A stretch of 53,139 nt of DNA from Pseudomonadota bacterium (lineage in GTDB: Bacteria; Pseudomonadota; Gammaproteobacteria; Burkholderiales; Gallionellaceae): the NCBI GenBank assembly GCA_021787435.1, contig JAJYLY010000015.1, positions 1 to 53,139 of the forward strand. The letters run 5' to 3'. Every line of letters begins with the position of its first letter. Position 1 is the stretch's first letter. Under the pieces are notes generated by a model. The model did no database searches, was not told the DNA's origin, and saw only the letters and a program-made list of their open reading frames with translations. This document shows, piece after piece, positions 52,597 to 53,139 of this stretch. Made by a program: the position numbers and the translations under genes.

Positions 52597-53139
52597 GTAT
52601 GCTGCTGAAAATAATGTTATTGGGCTGTCTTAGTATGTCAGCCTTTGCAGAGGAAGCTAAACTGGAGAAGATACAGGTTGCGACCGACAAGCCGGCGCTG
52701 GCACGGGGTGCTGAAGAGTGGATGGATAACTGTCATTCCTGCCATACGATGAAATACGTCAAATATAGTGATCTGCTTAGTCTCGGCATAGACAAGGCAA
52801 AAGTGGATGGGTGGCGGGGTGAAGCGTCTGTCGATATGCCACTGACCGCGCAGATGTCGGATGCCGATGCGATGGCGTCATTTGCCAAGGTGCCGCCTGA
52901 CCTAAGTCTGATGGCCCAGGCGCGCGATGGTGGACCTAACTATTTGTACTCCTATCTGATCGGCTACTATTTGAAACCGGACGGTACGACGGGCAACCAC
53001 ATCTTCCCTGAGACCAAGATGCCCGACCCACTGGGCATCAGTTCGGTTACCGATGCTGCTAAGCGCACTGAGATGCAGAACACGGCCAAGAGCATCACGT
53101 CGTTTCTCACCTGGGCGGCTGATCCTCATGCAGCAGACC
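52593..53139 (+). CDS. petC: Cytochrome c1 subunit of bc1 complex, C-terminus cut by window end
   Basis: The start (MSMLLKIMLL) overlaps the petB stop by four bases (ATGA). A signal peptide (about 1-19, ending AFA) is followed by a cytochrome c1-like heme site CHSCH near residue 48 and MKYVKYSDL. PPDLSLMAQARDGGPNYLYSYLIGYY and KMPDPLG follow, where the Met is the other heme ligand. The 182 visible residues cover most of the globular domain; the C-terminal membrane anchor lies beyond the window. Confidence 0.95.
   Translation, partial: MSMLLKIMLLGCLSMSAFAEEAKLEKIQVATDKPALARGAEEWMDNCHSCHTMKYVKYSDLLSLGIDKAKVDGWRGEASVDMPLTAQMSDADAMASFAKVPPDLSLMAQARDGGPNYLYSYLIGYYLKPDGTTGNHIFPETKMPDPLGISSVTDAAKRTEMQNTAKSITSFLTWAADPHAAD

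Overview
The window is chromosomal DNA of a chemolithotrophic, sulfur-oxidising betaproteobacterium. It carries a reverse-type (oxidative) dsr operon with dsrEFH and dsrL, a dissimilatory sat-aprBA set, TusA/DsrE2 sulfur carriers and a bc1 complex. Gene content and style fit the Nitrosomonadales (relatives of Sideroxydans, Thiobacillus or Sulfuricella), but genus cannot be fixed from sequence reading alone. No tRNA, rRNA, insertion sequence, prophage or CRISPR array was seen.

Layout. (1) 1-12974: an ExbB-like gene (cut by the window edge) with a TonB-dependent receptor, a divergent OmpR-type two-component system, a tripartite RND efflux operon (TolC lipoprotein, adaptor, pump) and a large Cache-HAMP-PAS-GGDEF-EAL protein. 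(2) 13100-20848, minus strand: sat-aprB-aprA ending in a strong terminator, then a YkgJ-like metal-cluster protein with a CbbQ/NorQ AAA ATPase and a CbbO/NorD VWA protein. (3) 21254-28131: a deletion scar in which the start of soeA is joined to the end of soeC (sulfite oxidation), then a TauE/SafE sulfite-exporter-type protein, a small membrane protein, tusA-dsrE2, two FadL-type porins and a chemoreceptor. (4) 28211-31384, minus strand, divergent from dsr: a compact six-gene operon (71-aa protein, Cas6/Cmx6-like protein, cysteine-less DsrC paralogue, tandem TusA, unknown 200-aa protein, TauD-like dioxygenase). This is the least explained and most interesting part. (5) 31693-44925: dsrABEFHCMKLJOPN and cysG. 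(6) 44964-49393: a redox and unknown-function block with an HTH-like/ferredoxin/FNR fusion, a double CDGSH protein, a secreted protein, an ankyrin protein, two small proteins and a DUF971 protein. (7) 49472-53139: mrp/apbC and petABC (petC cut by the window edge).

How it fits together. Family knowledge predicts that sulfur is passed by TusA, DsrE2 and DsrEFH to DsrC. DsrAB, helped by DsrL, oxidises it to sulfite, and DsrMKJOP re-oxidises DsrC and passes electrons to the membrane. AprBA and Sat turn sulfite into APS and then sulfate and ATP. CysG and DsrN supply siroheme amide. The bc1 complex links quinol to cytochrome c. Sulfite oxidation by SoeABC appears to have been lost at this locus. 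A GGGTTATA-type element recurs upstream of the soe remnant, tusA, dsrA and petA and may mark a shared promoter or operator.
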